Shown: positions 1-7,557 of the stretch, one piece after another | Position numbering within the stretch: the stretch's first letter is position 1 | Layout of the letters: each line of letters starts with the position of its first letter | NCBI GenBank assembly: GCA_014379785.1 | Contig: JACMLD010000291.1 | Location: forward strand, 1-21,166 | Direction of reading: 5' to 3' | Source: Chitinophagaceae bacterium | Lineage (GTDB): Bacteria > Bacteroidota > Bacteroidia > Chitinophagales > Chitinophagaceae | DNA length: 21,166 bases | The notes under the pieces: generated by a model | Database searches by the model: none | What the model was told of the DNA's origin: nothing | Seen by the model: only the letters and a program-made list of their open reading frames with translations | Position numbers and translations under genes: made by a program

Positions 1-407
1 CAGTCGCGGTATGTGTTCCAGATAATGGCTTCACTGGTCGGACGCACAACCAGTTCTTCTTCCAGTTTCGCATCAGGATCAACCATCAGCGCACCTTTTT
101 TATCGGGATTTGCTTTCAGTCTGTAGTGCGTTACCACAGCACATTCTTTTGCGAAGCCCTCGGCATTCTTTTCTTCGGCTTCAAAAAGGCTTTTCGGTAC
201 AAATAGCGGGAAATAGGCATTGACGTGCCCGGTTTCCTTAAACATTTTGTCGAGCTGGTCGCGCATGTTCTCCCAAAGTGCAAAACCGTATGGCTTTATC
301 ACCATGCATCCTCTCACTGCCGAATAATCGGCCAGCTGACCTTTCAACACGAGGTCGTTATACCATTTCGAATAATCCTGGCTCCTGGCTGTAATCTCCT
401 TGCTCAT
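1..407 (-). CDS. proS: Prolyl-tRNA synthetase, N-terminal 135 residues (3' part beyond window edge)
   Basis: Cytoplasmic class II aminoacyl-tRNA synthetase that charges tRNA-Pro with proline. The start is the ATG read from 407 down (MSKEITARSQDYSKWYNDLV). The N-terminal region, with the YSAVRGCMVIKPYGFALWEN stretch at about residues 28-47, is typical of the short ProRS type without the bacterial editing insertion, a type common in Bacteroidota. The class II motif 2 stretch RPTSE is at residues 122-126. Full-length members are roughly 490 residues, so about three quarters of the protein lies outside the window. The gene is divergent from the lipoprotein at 568. I do not see a Shine-Dalgarno sequence, as is usual in this phylum. 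Identification is firm from the motif and the continuous family-like sequence. Confidence 0.95.
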   Translation of the reverse strand, partial: MSKEITARSQDYSKWYNDLVLKGQLADYSAVRGCMVIKPYGFALWENMRDQLDKMFKETGHVNAYFPLFVPKSLFEAEEKNAEGFAKECAVVTHYRLKANPDKKGALMVDPDAKLEEELVVRPTSEAIIWNTYRD

Positions 408-513
408 TTTATTTGATAATAAGGTGGTTTTTCCCGTTTTGGGGCGCTACTAACGGCCGTTCATATTTTAACATTGCCATGACAAGTTTTAATGAGTGCC
501 GCGTAAATTTTGT

Positions 514-527
514 TGTACTTTAGTACA
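514..527. promoter_or_regulatory. Palindrome TGTACTTTAGTACA in a divergent intergenic region, possible operator
   Basis: Six-base inverted repeat (TGTACT / AGTACA) around a central TT, lying between proS and the lipoprotein gene. It contains TACTTTAG (516-523), one mismatch from the Bacteroidota -7 consensus TAnnTTTG on the plus strand. A protein bound here could therefore control the 568 gene. The regulatory role is inferred from position and symmetry only. A second 10-base palindrome, AACGGCCGTT, is at 452-461. Confidence 0.3.
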
Positions 528-534
528 GGAAATA

Positions 535-542
535 CAAAAGTA
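535..542 (-). promoter_or_regulatory. Candidate -7 element TACTTTTG for proS
   Basis: Read on the minus strand this octamer fits the Bacteroidota housekeeping -7 consensus TAnnTTTG, and would give a proS leader of about 125 nt. I see no well-spaced -33 TTTG, so it is only a candidate. The identical octamer occurs upstream of the methyltransferase and the PAP2 gene. Confidence 0.3.
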
Positions 543-567
543 ATTTTAAAACACCAAAGACTTTACC

Positions 568-1290
568 ATGAATACCAGAATTTTACTCCTCGCGTTAAGC
601 GTAGCTGCTCTGAGCAGTTGTTCTTCTGTGTATAAAACTGGTCAAACCCCGGACGATGTATACTACTCTCCTGCCAAGGAAAGAGACAGTTATGTAGAGG
701 TTGAAAAAACGGACAGATACGAACCTCAGGGTTACCAGGAATTTCAGGATAATTACAGGAATGACAGATTTTTGAGGCTCAGCGTTCGCAACCGTTATTA
801 CATGAATTCGTACAACGATTATGGCTGGAACGACTGGCGTTATAATACCTATGCATATAACTGGAACAGTCCATGGAACAGTTATTACCACTGGAACAGC
901 TTTTACAATCCTTACTGCATGCCTGCCTATTATTATTATCCAAAAGGCGGCGGAGTGAGCAACTCTTACACTTATAACAAGAGCAGGCCATCTGCGTTTA
1001 ACTATAACAGTTATACAAACAACAACCGCAGCTATTCAACGCCGGTAAGGTCTTCACGCACCAGCTATTATTACAACGGTAACAACAATAATAATAACAG
1101 GTACAACAACAGCAATAACGCAAGTGGCAGACACCTGTATAACAACTCGAATACCAATTCCAGCTCAAACAGCAGCTCTACACCATCGCGCTCCTACACA
1201 CCTTCTTCTTCCAGCGGTTCATCTTCATCTGGCAGCGGCAGTGGCGGAGGAAGCAGCACACCACCGAGCCGTCCGGGCCGCGGAGGTTGA
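568..1290 (+). CDS. Tyr/Asn/Ser-rich low-complexity lipoprotein of unknown function
   Basis: A 240-residue predicted lipoprotein. The signal peptide MNTRILLLALSVAALSSC ends in lipobox LSSC, so Cys18 is the likely lipidated residue. Residues about 40-75 are charged. About 75-130 is rich in Tyr, Asn and Trp, with recurring W-N and Y-N-S elements. From 130 to 195 it is mostly Asn, Ser and Tyr, and about 195-240 is almost pure Ser/Gly/Pro, ending SRPGRGG. No catalytic motif or folded domain is recognisable. The DNA of the Asn tract (about 1080-1115) is a run of AAC/AAT codons, so copy-number change would keep frame. It is followed directly by a strong terminator, so it is probably monocistronic. 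Such proteins are often left as hypothetical in Bacteroidota. A sticky or structural envelope role is only a guess. That it is a real gene is supported by the lipobox and codon-consistent frame. Confidence 0.85.
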   Translation: MNTRILLLALSVAALSSCSSVYKTGQTPDDVYYSPAKERDSYVEVEKTDRYEPQGYQEFQDNYRNDRFLRLSVRNRYYMNSYNDYGWNDWRYNTYAYNWNSPWNSYYHWNSFYNPYCMPAYYYYPKGGGVSNSYTYNKSRPSAFNYNSYTNNNRSYSTPVRSSRTSYYYNGNNNNNNRYNNSNNASGRHLYNNSNTNSSSNSSSTPSRSYTPSSSSGSSSSGSGSGGGSSTPPSRPGRGG

Positions 1291-1317
1291 TGACAGATAC
1301 ATAAACTCTTCTGATAT

Positions 1318-1366
1318 AAAGGAGGAAACGGATTTGAGTACTTACTTGAGTGTTTCCTCCTTTTTT
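1318..1366 (+). terminator. Rho-independent terminator after the Tyr/Asn-rich lipoprotein
   Basis: A perfect 12-bp stem (AAAGGAGGAAAC at 1318-1329 with GTTTCCTCCTTT at 1352-1363) has a 22-nt loop and continues into a T run to 1366. It is placed 27 nt after the stop codon at 1290. Confidence 0.85.
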
Positions 1367-1402
1367 GTATCCATATCTCAATAGAAATAACGAATATCTT
1401 TT

Positions 1403-2941
1403 ATGAAGCGCTTTTTTATACTCAGCTCAGCAGTTTTGCTTTCTATATCTGCCTCTGCGCAGATCCCTGAAGATGCCCTTAAATTTTCATGGAATGCGCC
1501 CGGCGGAACCGCCAGAAATCAGGGTATCGGTGGTGCCATGGGTTCGCTCGGCGGAGACCTCTCTACTCTCTTCGTAAACCCGGCAGGTCTCGGCTTTTAC
1601 AAGACCGGCGAATTTGTGATCAGTCCGGGCTTTTCATTTCTCAACAGCAAAAGCAATTTCCGTGGTTCGGCCAACAGTGCAAAAGACAATGGCTTCAACC
1701 TTGGCACTTCGGGATTTGTATTCGGATCAGGAAACAACCGCGGCAATTGGGCAGGCACCGCATTCGGCGTAGCCGTAACCCGCTCCGCCAATTTCAACAA
1801 CCAGGTATTTTACAAAGGCAACAACGACTTCAGTTCATTTTCTGAACAATATGCACTTGAATTGTCGGAATCGAATGTTTCGATCGACAATGTTTTCAGC
1901 TCAAACCTTTCCCTCCCAACAAAAATGGCAGTGTATACATACCTGATTGATACATTTCGTGCGGCCGGTGGTGGACTGGAAGTGCGTGGGCGGCCCGAAT
2001 TTCTGGCACTGCGTGACCAGCAGAACCGCATCACCACGACCGGTGGAATCACAGAAATAGCCATGGGCTTTGCCGCCAACAAAGGAGATAAGTTTTACAT
2101 CGGCGGAAGCGTGGGACTGCCCATCGTCAACTACGAAAGAAGAACAGAATACATTGAAACAGACGCAACCGGAAACACCGACAACGATTTTGCATTTTCG
2201 AGATATGAAGAAACTTATAAAACCAAGGGACTTGGACTCAACGCAAAACTTGGACTGATCGTGAAACCTGTGGAGCAGGTTAGGTTGGGCCTCGCGATTC
2301 ATACGCCTACGATTTACGGATTGACGGACCAGGTAACAGCGAAGATGGTCACAGATGTTGAAAAGCTCTTCGGTCCGAATGATGCGGGTGTGGACAGCAT
2401 TGGTTCCGATTATTATTATGGAAATAAACCCGGAGAGTTTAAATATGATATGACCAGTCCCTGGAGAATCATGCTCAGCGGTTCATATGTGCTCCGCGAA
2501 ACACAGGATGTATCACAACAACGTGGGTTTCTGACGGCTGATATAGAATATGTCAACTATCGTTCAAACAGATACAGTACCGCAGAGGAAGTGGACGATG
2601 ATTCATATTATGAAGGTGTAAACAAAGGGGTGAAAGAATACTACAAGGGCACTTTCAATTTCAGAGCCGGGGGTGAACTGAAATTCACTACCATCATGGC
2701 CAGACTTGGTTTTGCTTATTATGGCAATCCGTATAAGGACAAAGAATTAAAGGGAAGAAAAATATTTTTAAGCGGCGGTCTTGGTTATCGTAATAAAGGA
2801 TACTTCGTGGACCTGGCTTATGTACTGGGACTGACCCGCGACGCAAGTTTCCCTTACAGGCTAGCCGATAAGCAAAACACTTTTGCAGCTTTGAAAAACA
2901 ATTCGAGCAATATTGCGCTCACTGTCGGGTTGAAATTTTAA
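1403..2941 (+). CDS. OmpP1/FadL-family outer-membrane beta-barrel protein
   Basis: A 512-residue outer-membrane protein of the FadL/OmpP1 (hydrophobic-compound transport) type as found in Bacteroidota. The signal peptide MKRFFILSSAVLLSISASAQ is probably cut at ASA-Q. Early in the mature protein, about residues 38-70, it has the family's Gly-rich stretch and an NPAGLGF motif. The remainder alternates beta-strand-like segments and charged loops and ends LTVGLKF, a C-terminal Phe recognised by the BAM machinery. The substrate is not readable from sequence; fatty acids or other hydrophobic molecules would be the family expectation. The start is the first ATG before the signal peptide. The upstream gene is separated by a terminator, so it probably has its own promoter. 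Its stop overlaps the stop of the convergent amylase gene. Confidence 0.88.
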   Translation: MKRFFILSSAVLLSISASAQIPEDALKFSWNAPGGTARNQGIGGAMGSLGGDLSTLFVNPAGLGFYKTGEFVISPGFSFLNSKSNFRGSANSAKDNGFNLGTSGFVFGSGNNRGNWAGTAFGVAVTRSANFNNQVFYKGNNDFSSFSEQYALELSESNVSIDNVFSSNLSLPTKMAVYTYLIDTFRAAGGGLEVRGRPEFLALRDQQNRITTTGGITEIAMGFAANKGDKFYIGGSVGLPIVNYERRTEYIETDATGNTDNDFAFSRYEETYKTKGLGLNAKLGLIVKPVEQVRLGLAIHTPTIYGLTDQVTAKMVTDVEKLFGPNDAGVDSIGSDYYYGNKPGEFKYDMTSPWRIMLSGSYVLRETQDVSQQRGFLTADIEYVNYRSNRYSTAEEVDDDSYYEGVNKGVKEYYKGTFNFRAGGELKFTTIMARLGFAYYGNPYKDKELKGRKIFLSGGLGYRNKGYFVDLAYVLGLTRDASFPYRLADKQNTFAALKNNSSNIALTVGLKF

Positions 2942-4320
2942 TAGTAGTAAACGACATAGCCCCAGGGCTCCACATTGTAAGAAACAGTTTCATTTATTTT
3001 TTCTTTCACGCCGAGAAACAGATTCGTTGGTTCACCATAACAGGCGGAATCTTCTACGCGAATCTTTTGCTCTTTGTTTGAAAGGTTGAGTATCACCAGC
3101 ACTTTCTTACCATCTTTTTCTCTGAGGTAACCGTATACCGCTTTCTCATCGCCAGCTTTTACTTTCTTAAAAGATGCGTCGGTGGCAAGGGCTGCATTGG
3201 ATTTTCTCAGTGTCAGCAATGCGCGGTAAAAAGGAGCTCGTTTGAACTGCCCGAATTTCATGTCATCCTTTTCGAAAAATGAAATATTTCTTAGCACAGG
3301 TTCTTCCTGCCCGCTATATACCAGAGGCAGACTGTTTCTGAGCGTCTGTGTCAGCACTGCGAACGCGGTATGTTTTAATCCCGGGAATGTTCCGTAGTCG
3401 GCTTTGTTCCAGCTGTTCTCGTCGTGATTGCTGGTGAAATACATTCTCACCGCCCCGGCCGGGAAACTGGTATCCTCTTTCATGAGAACGCTATCTATTG
3501 CTGCCGGAGGTCTAATCCCTGCTGCGATGTCTTTGATGCACTTAAACATTTCCCAGGGATAGCTGGCATCAAAACCGGCTTTATGCAGATCACCCTTGTC
3601 ACCTTCGGCGAGCATAAAAATGTTTTTCTTTTCTTTTAGTGCCGCTATGCATTCACGCCAGAAATCTGTCGGCACCTCTCCTGCTACGTCGCAGCGAAAA
3701 CCGTCTATGCCCGTTTCATCAACCCACCATTTCATAATAGCTATCATGCTGTCACGCAACTCGCGGTTTGAATAGTTGAGGTCGCGTGTGTCTGACCAGT
3801 CAAACGCATACATCACTTTTCCAGTGCTGTCCTTTGTGTAGAACTCGGGATGTGTCGTCAGCCATGGATGATCGGCCCCGGTATGGTTTGGGACCCAGTC
3901 TGTGATCACTTTAAACCCCTGTTCGTGGGCATTTGTTACCAGTGCTTTCCAATCGGCCATGGTGCCAAATTCCGGGTTGATTGATTTATAATCGGCCACT
4001 GCATAATAACTGCCGAGAGTGCCCTTTCGATCGGTTTTACTGATGGGCGTGATCGGCATAAACCAGAGAATGTCCACCCCCATGGTTTTCAGGCGGGGCA
4101 AAGAATTGGCGAAGGCGCTGAAAGTGCCCTCCTTTGTGTATTGCCTGACGTTCACTTCATAGATATTTGACTGCTTTGTCCATTCCGGAGCAGCAACTGC
4201 AGACACCGCTTTTACAGTACTGTCGGCGGTTGCCGAATCGACGTTTCTTGAATTGTCTTTGCAGGAAAAAAATCCAGCGGAAACCAGCAGCAAAACAGCG
4301 AATAATGATGAATGTTTCAT
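2938..4320 (-). CDS. GH13 alpha-amylase family lipoprotein
   Basis: A 460-residue glycoside hydrolase that should cleave alpha-glucosidic bonds of starch-like glucans or maltodextrins, anchored in the envelope. Signal peptide with lipobox GFFSC and lipidated Cys20. The (beta/alpha)8 barrel spans about 45-375. Visible GH13 regions are region I DWVPNH (141-146), region II GFRCDVAGE with nucleophile Asp211, region III LAEGD with acid/base Glu239, and region IV SNHDE with Asp300. Residues about 375-460 look like the usual C-terminal beta domain. The catalytic triad is complete, so the enzyme is expected to be active. There is no SusC/SusD pair or regulator nearby, so this is not an obvious polysaccharide utilisation locus. 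Exact specificity (amylase, neopullulanase or cyclomaltodextrinase type) cannot be told here. It is convergent with the porin gene, sharing four bases at the stops. Confidence 0.93.
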   Translation of the reverse strand: MKHSSLFAVLLLVSAGFFSCKDNSRNVDSATADSTVKAVSAVAAPEWTKQSNIYEVNVRQYTKEGTFSAFANSLPRLKTMGVDILWFMPITPISKTDRKGTLGSYYAVADYKSINPEFGTMADWKALVTNAHEQGFKVITDWVPNHTGADHPWLTTHPEFYTKDSTGKVMYAFDWSDTRDLNYSNRELRDSMIAIMKWWVDETGIDGFRCDVAGEVPTDFWRECIAALKEKKNIFMLAEGDKGDLHKAGFDASYPWEMFKCIKDIAAGIRPPAAIDSVLMKEDTSFPAGAVRMYFTSNHDENSWNKADYGTFPGLKHTAFAVLTQTLRNSLPLVYSGQEEPVLRNISFFEKDDMKFGQFKRAPFYRALLTLRKSNAALATDASFKKVKAGDEKAVYGYLREKDGKKVLVILNLSNKEQKIRVEDSACYGEPTNLFLGVKEKINETVSYNVEPWGYVVYYY

Positions 4321-4418
4321 TCCAAAGTTTCCTGAAAGTTAAGAATTTTCGGCTTGGATGAACGAGCTGACCCGGCTTTCAATTAATTCATTATCTTGCT
4401 CCCGATAAAACTAACTGT

Positions 4419-4877
4419 ATGAGAATTTTGAGATTTTTCCTCCTTCCCGCCCTGGCGGTTTGTGTGCTTGCATTAAATGGTTGCAGCGATAAGACAGATG
4501 TGAATGTTATTCGTAAAACAGGGATTGTAATGGACGGCAATCAGGAAAATCCTGCCAAGCCCGGAGCATGGAATGGTCTGCTGGACGTAGAATACAACAA
4601 GGACACCCGCACGCTTTATTATAAGATTACCTGGAACAGTCTTTCAGGAGCACCCACTGCAGCCCATATCCACGGTGCAGCGAAAAGAGGTGTTAATGCC
4701 GGGGTGATTCAGACATTCTCAGGCTTTCCTGCGGCGGCGGCCGGTACATTCAGTGGCAGCGTATTTTTCGACGGGGTTGCCCTGAAAGAAACCGATCTTT
4801 TTGCTGGAGAGTTGTATGTGAATGTGCATACCGCTTTGAATCCGGGTGGCGAGATCCGCGGACAGATAGAATTCTAG
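4419..4877 (+). CDS. CHRD-domain lipoprotein
   Basis: A 152-residue exported protein. Signal peptide with lipobox LNGC (Cys22), followed by one CHRD domain (about 33-151). CHRD hallmarks are visible: an AHIHG stretch in the middle and NVHTALNPGGEIRGQI at the end. CHRD domains, first named from chordin, are immunoglobulin-like folds of unclear function in bacteria, and the conserved His residues may bind metal. The start ATG directly precedes the signal peptide. It is divergent from the amylase gene (98 nt between starts) and its stop is 5 nt from the stop of the convergent cysteine desulfurase, leaving no room for a terminator. Domain identity is confident; the role is unknown. Confidence 0.9.
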   Translation: MRILRFFLLPALAVCVLALNGCSDKTDVNVIRKTGIVMDGNQENPAKPGAWNGLLDVEYNKDTRTLYYKITWNSLSGAPTAAHIHGAAKRGVNAGVIQTFSGFPAAAAGTFSGSVFFDGVALKETDLFAGELYVNVHTALNPGGEIRGQIEF

Positions 4878-4882
4878 AAAGG

Positions 4883-6010
4883 CTAGATAAGTCCTTTTAA
4901 TTTTTCAATCACAAGGTCAATTTCTTCCTTTGTATTCTTTTTACAAAAGGAAAACCTTACGGCTACCCGTTCAGGATTGCTGTCTATTGCCCTGATGACA
5001 TGTGAACCAAGGTCGGCACCGCTTGTGCATGCACTCCCGCCGGAGGCACAGATATGGTTGATATCGAGATTGAAAAGTATCATTTCAGACTTTTCTGTCT
5101 TTGGAAAAGACACATTCAATACGGTATACAATGACCTTCCGAAAGGATCCCCATTGAATTTTACTCCCGGTATTTTTTTCTGTAGTTCGGCGGCCATGTA
5201 AGTTTTGAGGGAAGTAATGTATTGACTATCCTGCTCGTAAGAATTAGTGGCCATTTCAAGCGCACGGGCAAAGCCTACAATGCCATAAAGATTTTCTGTG
5301 CCGGCTCTCATATTTCTTTCCTGGGATCCGCCATGAATATAGGGCTGGATGCGGATGTTTTCATTGATGTAGAGAATGCCCACTCCTTTCGGTCCGTGAA
5401 ATTTATGGCCGGCTCCTGTGATAAAATCAACCGGGGTATTGCGCAGGTCAAAGGGATAATGTCCAACAGTCTGCACGGTGTCCGAATGAAATACTGCATT
5501 GTAACGGCGGCAGATTGCGCCTACCGCGTGTATATCGAGGAGATTTCCGATTTCATTGTTGGCGTGCATCAGGGACACCAGGCATTTTTCTTTGCTTTTG
5601 GCCAGCAGGGTTTCCAGGTCAGCGAGGTCGATATGTCCGTCTGGCAACAGCTTTACAAAATCAAGCGGTATCCCGTGATGGCTGTTCATATTCTGCACGC
5701 TGTGCAGAGTGGCATGGTGTTCTATCGGAGATGAAATGATCCTGCCGCATCGGAGATCGCGTATCGAGGCGGTGATGGCCGTATTGCTGCTTTCCGTTCC
5801 TCCCGAAGTGAAAAATATCTCTGCGGGATGTGCTTTCAGAATTTTGGCGACGGATTTTCTTGCGCTTTCAACAGCAAGTCTTGACTCGCGGCCATATGAA
5901 TAAATGGAGGAAGGATTACCGAATTTTTCGGTCAGATAAGGCATCATTGCTTCCAGAACTGTCGGGTCAAGAGCAGTAGTAGCAGCGTTATCAAGATAAA
6001 TTCTTTGCAT
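4883..6010 (-). CDS. Cysteine desulfurase (NifS/IscS family, PLP-dependent)
   Basis: A 375-residue cytoplasmic enzyme that removes sulfur from L-cysteine as an enzyme persulfide plus alanine, supplying Fe-S clusters or thiolated cofactors. Fold-type I PLP residues are visible: His98 in SPIEHHA (ring stacking), Asp177 in FHSDTVQT (pyridine nitrogen), and Lys203 in TGAGHKFHGPKG (Schiff base). The persulfide Cys328 lies in ASGGSACTSG. N-terminal YLDNAATT is the family start. Length is usual (about 380-400, slightly short). It follows glmM by 24 nt in the same direction, so the two are probably co-transcribed. No iscU, sufE or other Fe-S scaffold gene is in the window, so whether it is the housekeeping IscS or a dedicated tRNA-thiolation type is open; I give no symbol for that reason. 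Confidence 0.93.
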   Translation of the reverse strand: MQRIYLDNAATTALDPTVLEAMMPYLTEKFGNPSSIYSYGRESRLAVESARKSVAKILKAHPAEIFFTSGGTESSNTAITASIRDLRCGRIISSPIEHHATLHSVQNMNSHHGIPLDFVKLLPDGHIDLADLETLLAKSKEKCLVSLMHANNEIGNLLDIHAVGAICRRYNAVFHSDTVQTVGHYPFDLRNTPVDFITGAGHKFHGPKGVGILYINENIRIQPYIHGGSQERNMRAGTENLYGIVGFARALEMATNSYEQDSQYITSLKTYMAAELQKKIPGVKFNGDPFGRSLYTVLNVSFPKTEKSEMILFNLDINHICASGGSACTSGADLGSHVIRAIDSNPERVAVRFSFCKKNTKEEIDLVIEKLKGLI

Positions 6011-6034
6011 AAGAGCTGCAAAGATAATAAAGGC

Positions 6035-7414
6035 CTACATAAACTCTTTGATATCCTGCATCAGGCGGAGGGCAATATTGTTTGCCGTGGTTTCAAAACT
6101 GCTTTCGGCATAAATCCTGATAATGGGCTCTGTATTGGAAGTACGGAGATGAACCCAGTCTGAATCGAACTCTATTTTCAGACCGTCTTCGGTATTGACA
6201 GGTTGTTTTTTATACTTTTTCTGGATTTTGTCGAAAATGGCCAGGACATCAATCCCGGTTTCAAGTTCTATCTTGTTTTTGGAGATAAAATAGTCGGGAT
6301 ACCTGGCACGGAATGAACGCATACCATTTTTGTGACGCGCGAGTGAACTAAGGAAGAGACCGATGCCGATTAATGCATCACGGCCGTAATGCAGGTCCGG
6401 CACAATGATCCCGCCATTGCCCTCACCACCGATCTCTGCGTTGACCTCTTTCATTCTTTTCAACACATTCACTTCTCCTACAGCAGAAGGAAAATATTCA
6501 CCACCATTCTTGATGGTAACTTCCTTCAGTGCCTTGGTGGAAGACATATTTGATACGGAATTGCCTGGCTTTTTCCCAAGTACATAGTCGGCCACTGCCA
6601 CCAGCGTGTATTCTTCTCCAAACATGCTGCCGTCCTCGCATACAAAACAGAGTCTGTCCACATCCGGGTCCACCGCAATGCCAAAAGATGCTCCGCGTTT
6701 TTTCACTTCAGCGCTGAGTTCCGCCAGGTTTTCCGGCAACGGTTCGGGATTGTGGGCGAATCTGCCATTTACTTCGCCGTTGATAACGATAACGTCTTCA
6801 ATGCCAAGGGCATTCAGCAATGGTGGAACAAAAAGAGCGCCGGTGGAATTGACCACGTCTACCACTACTTTATAGTTTTTCGCCCTGATTCCTTCGATGT
6901 CTACGAGCGGGTAGTTGACGATGGCGTCAATGTGTTTCTGAAGCGTATCAGTATTAAGGGTGTATTGTCCGATTTTATCAACAGGCATGAAAACAAACTC
7001 CTGTTTTGAAGCAATCTGAAGAATTTCGGCTCCATCTTCTCCGGAAACGAATTCCCCGAGGTTATTCAGGAGTTTCAGGGCATTCCATTCTTTTGGATTA
7101 TGGCTTGCGGTGATGATGATTCCTCCGTCTGCGGATTCCCATCCCACCGCAAGTTCAACGGTAGGTGTGGTGGAGAGGCCGAGATCAATGACGTCGATAC
7201 CGAGTGCAAGAAGTGTATTAACGACAAGACTGCTGACCATGGCTCCGCTGATGCGACCATCGCGACCAATCACCACCCTTTTACCAGGTGTTTTTTTCTT
7301 TAGCCAGATACCATAGGCTGCTGCAAATTTTACAACATCAGGCGGAGTTAAGTTTTCGCCGCTGTGGCCCCCGACAGTTCCACGAATCCCAGAAATACTT
7401 TTTATCAATGCCAC
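6035..7414 (-). CDS. glmM: Phosphoglucosamine mutase (alpha-D-phosphohexomutase superfamily), GTG start
   Basis: A 459-residue cytoplasmic mutase, most likely converting glucosamine-6-phosphate to glucosamine-1-phosphate for UDP-GlcNAc, hence peptidoglycan and lipid A. Motifs in order: catalytic phosphoserine Ser104 in TASHNP; metal-binding DPDVDR (249-254); sugar-binding GEGNGG (330-335); phosphate-binding RTSNTEP (424-430). The GEGNGG form is typical of archaeal and Bacteroidota GlmM rather than the GEQSGH of enterobacterial GlmM. I chose GTG at 7414 because it starts the protein MALIKSISGIRGT, as in homologues. The frame stays open 32 codons upstream to an ATG at 7510, but that extension has no family character. 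Phosphomannomutase or phosphoglucomutase activity is possible within this family. It heads a likely two-gene operon with cysteine desulfurase. Confidence 0.9.
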   Translation of the reverse strand: MALIKSISGIRGTVGGHSGENLTPPDVVKFAAAYGIWLKKKTPGKRVVIGRDGRISGAMVSSLVVNTLLALGIDVIDLGLSTTPTVELAVGWESADGGIIITASHNPKEWNALKLLNNLGEFVSGEDGAEILQIASKQEFVFMPVDKIGQYTLNTDTLQKHIDAIVNYPLVDIEGIRAKNYKVVVDVVNSTGALFVPPLLNALGIEDVIVINGEVNGRFAHNPEPLPENLAELSAEVKKRGASFGIAVDPDVDRLCFVCEDGSMFGEEYTLVAVADYVLGKKPGNSVSNMSSTKALKEVTIKNGGEYFPSAVGEVNVLKRMKEVNAEIGGEGNGGIIVPDLHYGRDALIGIGLFLSSLARHKNGMRSFRARYPDYFISKNKIELETGIDVLAIFDKIQKKYKKQPVNTEDGLKIEFDSDWVHLRTSNTEPIIRIYAESSFETTANNIALRLMQDIKEFM

Positions 7415-7519
7415 GGTTATTAGGTTTGCCTTCTTGCGAAAATAAGGGATTATCGACCGTATTTCCCGCAGGAAATATGCACATTTGCCACACAAAACAA
7501 AAGGTTGCACATTTCGGAC

Positions 7520-7527
7520 TACTTTTG
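7520..7527 (+). promoter_or_regulatory. Candidate -7 element TACTTTTG for the methyltransferase
   Basis: Fits the Bacteroidota consensus TAnnTTTG, 30 nt before the preferred TTG start at 7558. If used, transcription would begin near 7531, which excludes the in-frame ATGs upstream as start codons. A convincing -33 partner is not seen. Confidence 0.3.
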
Positions 7528-7557
7528 ACGAAACTTAGCAAATTGGCGCATTCCGAC

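Noticed and set aside
1080..1115. Phase-variable repeat tract in the lipoprotein gene
   Set aside because: The tract is made of trinucleotides in frame, so slippage would change length but not switch the gene off.
5222..5734. 170-residue open frame antisense to cysteine desulfurase
   Set aside because: Lies wholly inside a well-supported gene on the other strand and shows no family-like sequence.
7415..7510. 32-codon upstream extension of the glmM frame
   Set aside because: Homologues start at the ALIKSISGIRG stretch, matched by a GTG codon at 7414; the extension has no family character and would leave little promoter space.
7288..7557. 90-codon upstream extension of the methyltransferase frame
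   Set aside because: It overlaps the 5' end of glmM, lies upstream of a candidate promoter, and the residues do not resemble a methyltransferase N-terminus.
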